Assembly: GCF_036588685.1 (NCBI RefSeq)
Contig: NC_086386.1
Location: 23,084,931-23,148,930 of the forward strand
Direction of reading: 5' to 3'
From: Mytilus trossulus
Taxonomy: Eukaryota > Mollusca > Bivalvia > Mytilida > Mytilidae
Length of the DNA: 64,000 bases
Shown here piece by piece: positions 61,601-64,000 of this stretch (position 1 is its first letter; every line of letters begins with the position of its first letter). The notes beneath the pieces are model-generated. The model was not told the DNA's origin and searched no databases. It worked only from the letters and a program-made list of their open reading frames with translations. The position numbers were made by a program, and so were the translations under genes.

Positions 61601-64000
61601 GAGCAGGGTTTCCGCTGGCGGTCGCAATTTTCGCAATTTGCGAAAAAATAATAATTGTGGCGATAAAAATTCGTCATTTGCGAAAGAATTTGGCGAAAGA
61701 AATATATAGAAAGATTTATTTTCCTTCATCTTGTTTATTTACTTTTTTCGAGTTTCTCGGACCTTACCCGATTAGACAATACTCAGAATTCACCTTGACC
61801 TCATTAAAATTTGGACAGAAAATCAATTATCAGCTGATTGCATTTTATAGCTATCGACAACAAAGGACTAATTAATAAAGGTGTTGATTTAGTTGTTTGA
61901 CAAAATGATATGGCTAAATGGCTTCCGCTAAATGTCACATAAAAATACCACTTTGCGACGCACGTGTTTGAAGAACTCTTTTGACGTCTCCTCTCCTTGT
62001 AAACATAGTTTAGAAAAGAAAGCTGTTGTTGTGACGAAAAATGTTCAAAAGCAAGAAAAATCTCTGATTTAAAACTTTAATTATCCTTTGACTTTAATAT
62101 AGGTAATTGATCAGAGAGACTTCTTTAAAGTCGTTTGAGTGACACGCGTGTTTCAAGCGTAATTTTACGTCTCAACTTTTTCATTTACGATGGTCAAGAA
62201 AAGAAAACTGTCGTTATAAAGAAATCTATCCAAAAGGTTGGGAACAACCTCTTAAATGAGAGTAGCCCTTCAATGTTATGACTACAAATGAAATGAGGGA
62301 TCAAAGCTTTCTTTTGTTGTAAAAAACACTTCTTTAGTACATAAGGGCACACCAGTATTTTTCTTTAAGAGAAACTTTTCCTATGAACTATACTGGTATT
62401 ATATACATGTAATCAAAACATGGCCATTAATTTTTATATATTCCAGGACTTATATCTTCTTTATTATTAAAAGTATAGTGGCCCCCTCATTTAGAAAAAC
62501 TGTTTAAAATACAATGAATATTTTTCCCTTTTATTTAATGTTTAGTTTTTATTCAATAGATGTAGACTCTGAAATAAGTTTTAGAGAATAATCATAGACA
62601 CAATATATGGAAGTGTTTAACGACCTTGACTGGCTTTTCAGATAGACACAATGGTGCAAAATCACCTTATTTAAGGGAAAAGGGGGGTGGGTGTAGAAAT
62701 AAAAGGTGGGGGTGGGAGGTAGAAAAAAAACGAAAATTTTAAACGAAAAATATAGTTATGTTACTTGGCGAAAAAAATAATAAAGTGGCGAAAAATAAAT
62801 TGTTTTGGCGAAAGAGGTGGCGAAAAAAATAATTGACCCAGGGGAAACCCTGGACAAGAGTATATATAGTATATATTTCATTTTATATAGTTGATGAGTG
62901 AACACAAACATTCAATATTGTGTAAATGAAAAAACCCAATACATTAAGAAGCTTGGTGGTGAAAACCCCAATTTGATATTTGCTTGAGGTGTGACTTGGA
63001 ATTAATAATGCAATTGAAAAACTATTTCACTCAATTAAATAAAAAATGGAGGGGTAAAAACCCAAATTTGTGAATTCTTATCTGGAGCTCTGAATTCACT
63101 TGTATTTCAAGAGCTTTTCTCAACTTTATATTCCACAAGGCTGTTAGCTATATAGCTATTAATGTTAAAGTGTAATGAATTTGTAGGTAGGCTAGTCCAT
63201 AAAAAATGAGTAATCCTGTACATGCTGTAAGACTTGTTTTATTGATGTGGCAACTTTTATCACAGAACTTGTACACATTTTTGTTTAGAGGCCAGATGAA
63301 GCACGCCTCTTGGTGCAGGATTTTCTTGCTGTGTTGAAGGCCCATTGTCGGCCATTGGTGTCCTTTGGCAGTTTTCTCTTCTTTGGTCGGATTGTTGTCT
63401 CTTTGACACATGCCCCATTTCCATCCTCAATTTTATTTAGGCAGCAACCATTTGATTTTCCAGGGGGAGGAGGTGATTTTTTTCTGGACAAATATTCACT
63501 CTTAGTCTATGGTATAAATTTTTAAAATTTTAATAACTTTCTTTAACTATCCTGGAACTATTCTGGATTTCTACCAAACTTGGACAGAAGCTTGTATATG
63601 TTCATAAGATTGTAACCAGAAGTAAATTTTGTAAAAATAAAATTCCATTTTTTCTGTATTTTACTTATAAATGGACTTAGTTTTTCTGCCAGGAACAATT
63701 ACATTCACTCTGTGGTTAAAGAATTTAAAATTTTAAGTAAATTATGAAACCTATACAAGTATGTAGTTTAGATAAAATTATGAAACCTATACAAGTATGT
63801 AGTCTAGATATCAATACATTATAATTTGTTTATTTTATAAATTGTATATTTATAGGTTTGATGAGAGAGAAATGGTATCTGGGGTTAACAATCCCAAATC
63901 ATCAGTACAGAAAGGTATCAGAAATTCAATATTAGAAAACTATCCAGCAATAGAAACATATCTAGATACCATTATACCAAAGAAAGGAGATTTAAAAATT
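58649..64000 (+). CDS. MCTS1: MCTS1 (malignant T-cell-amplified sequence 1) homologue, 5' part
   Basis: Exon 2 starts at 63856 after TTTATAG and runs to the window end. In the frame after its first base it reads FDEREMVSGVNNPKSS, QKGIRNSILENYPAIE and IIPKKGDLKI, the N-terminal half-domain of MCTS1 before the PUA domain. MCTS1 pairs with DENR to recycle 40S subunits and promote reinitiation. The vertebrate gene starts with a tiny exon for MFK plus two bases. The only matching place I found is ATG TTC AAA AA at 58649-58659, followed by GTTGGT as donor; joined to exon 2 it gives MFKKFDE. That donor is weak at +3, so exon 1 is less sure (about 0.5) than exon 2 (0.93). The intron would be 5196 bp and contains a LINE fragment and a hAT-type element. 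Further exons lie outside. Confidence 0.8.
59072..60420 (-). pseudogene. 5'-truncated LINE with intact reverse-transcriptase core
   Basis: A minus-strand frame open from 60534 to 59191; recognisable homology begins near 60360 (HHSIKQLLEVLDHW). It contains RT motif A (AIYLDFSRAFDTVPH), SGVPQGSVLGPILF, and the catalytic FADDTKIY of the palm. The C-terminal thumb/connection follows (IIRPLLEYSTTVWSPYLK, RGHPWKLSKKRCNSTQR). The family is a jockey/CR1-like non-LTR retrotransposon. The fingers, endonuclease and ORF1 are missing; the N-terminal ~55 codons of the open frame are unrelated sequence. The final ~100 bp of the frame is duplicated at about 59072-59170. It lies antisense within the MCTS1 intron. 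Confidence 0.88.
60540..61595. other. MCTS1 intron stretch without recognised gene
   Basis: It contains an isolated TGACGTCA (60851-60858) and a perfect 24-bp palindrome ACTTGTCCCTTG/TAAGGGACAAGT at 61517-61540. No exon was found. Confidence 0.45.
61596..62860. mobile_element. Non-autonomous hAT-type transposon
   Basis: The element spans 61604-62852 (1249 bp). Terminal inverted repeats CAGGGTTTCC / GGAAACCCTG are perfect for 10 bp and extend to 15 bp with one mismatch. It is flanked by an exact 8-bp direct repeat, GACAAGAG (61596-61603 and 62853-62860), which is diagnostic of hAT-like transposition. Subterminal GGCGAAAAA-type repeats occur at both ends (about 61617-61700 and 62765-62832). 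No transposase is encoded. It lies in the MCTS1 intron. Confidence 0.9.
63285..63437 (+). repeat. Copy of the TTGTTGTCTCTTTGACACA repeat
   Basis: GGCCAGATGAAGCACGCCTC, GTGTTGAAGGCCCATTG and GGATTGTTGTCTCTTTGACA match 10570-10720. Confidence 0.75.
63535..63720. repeat. Single reverse copy of the 20.1-20.85 kb tandem repeat
   Basis: CCAAACTTGGACAGAAGCTT, TTACTTATAAATGGACTTAG and CATTCACTCTGTGGTTAAAG are complementary to the repeat at 20090-20850. Confidence 0.8.
63733..63812. repeat. ~37-bp tandem duplication before MCTS1 exon 2
   Basis: AAATTATGAAACCTATACAA followed by GTATGTAGT-TAGAT occurs twice in a row, ending about 45 bp before the exon 2 acceptor. Confidence 0.8.

Overview
The window is eukaryotic nuclear DNA: AT-rich, intron-rich, with GT-AG introns and animal-type housekeeping genes separated by dense interspersed repeats. 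Several repeat families (the GATGTGG...GCCAATGAGACAACTCTCC family, TCGCTCACCTG/CAGGTGAGC-edged repeats, many small inverted-repeat elements) look like those of bivalve molluscs. I infer a marine mussel (Mytilus-like) from memory; no search was run.

Layout. 1-2.36 kb: repeats and a 1.46-kb foldback element. 2.79-7.72 kb (+): the last five exons of a histidyl-tRNA synthetase gene, whose 5' exons lie outside the window. 12.56-17.78 kb (+): a complete six-exon SPATA4-like gene (260 aa). 21.56-22.87 kb (-): a two-exon GNAT acetyltransferase of arylalkylamine N-acetyltransferase type (237 aa). 23.2-24.3 kb (-): a 5'-truncated LINE split by a 34-bp palindromic insertion. 26.59-27.51 kb (-): an unrecognised 305-aa single-exon gene. 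31.14-37.80 kb (+): a mitochondrial ornithine carrier (SLC25A15/ORC1 type), whose fourth coding exon is preceded by four tandem partial copies. 39.4-40.8 kb: a ~167-bp tandem repeat. 41.5-44.2 kb: a 43-bp minisatellite with about 62 units in perfect register. 50.32-51.88 kb (-): a 520-aa protein with two C-terminal zinc fingers. 52-58 kb: nested mobile elements. 58.65-64.00 kb (+): the start of MCTS1, an 11-nt first coding exon and the beginning of exon 2, with a LINE and a hAT-type element in the intron between them.

The genes are unrelated single genes in mixed orientation; I see no operon-like or pathway logic. The unusual content is the mobile DNA. Four tiny, almost purely palindromic insertions (32-36 bp) each sit between direct repeats of 7-9 bp, and one of them splits a LINE reading frame exactly as a recent 41-bp insertion would. 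A 905-bp repeat-ended element with a 7-bp target duplication can be defined because a related unoccupied site exists elsewhere in the window. Other strong points are the tandemly duplicated splice-acceptor/exon segment in the ornithine carrier gene and the higher-order structure of the 43-bp satellite.
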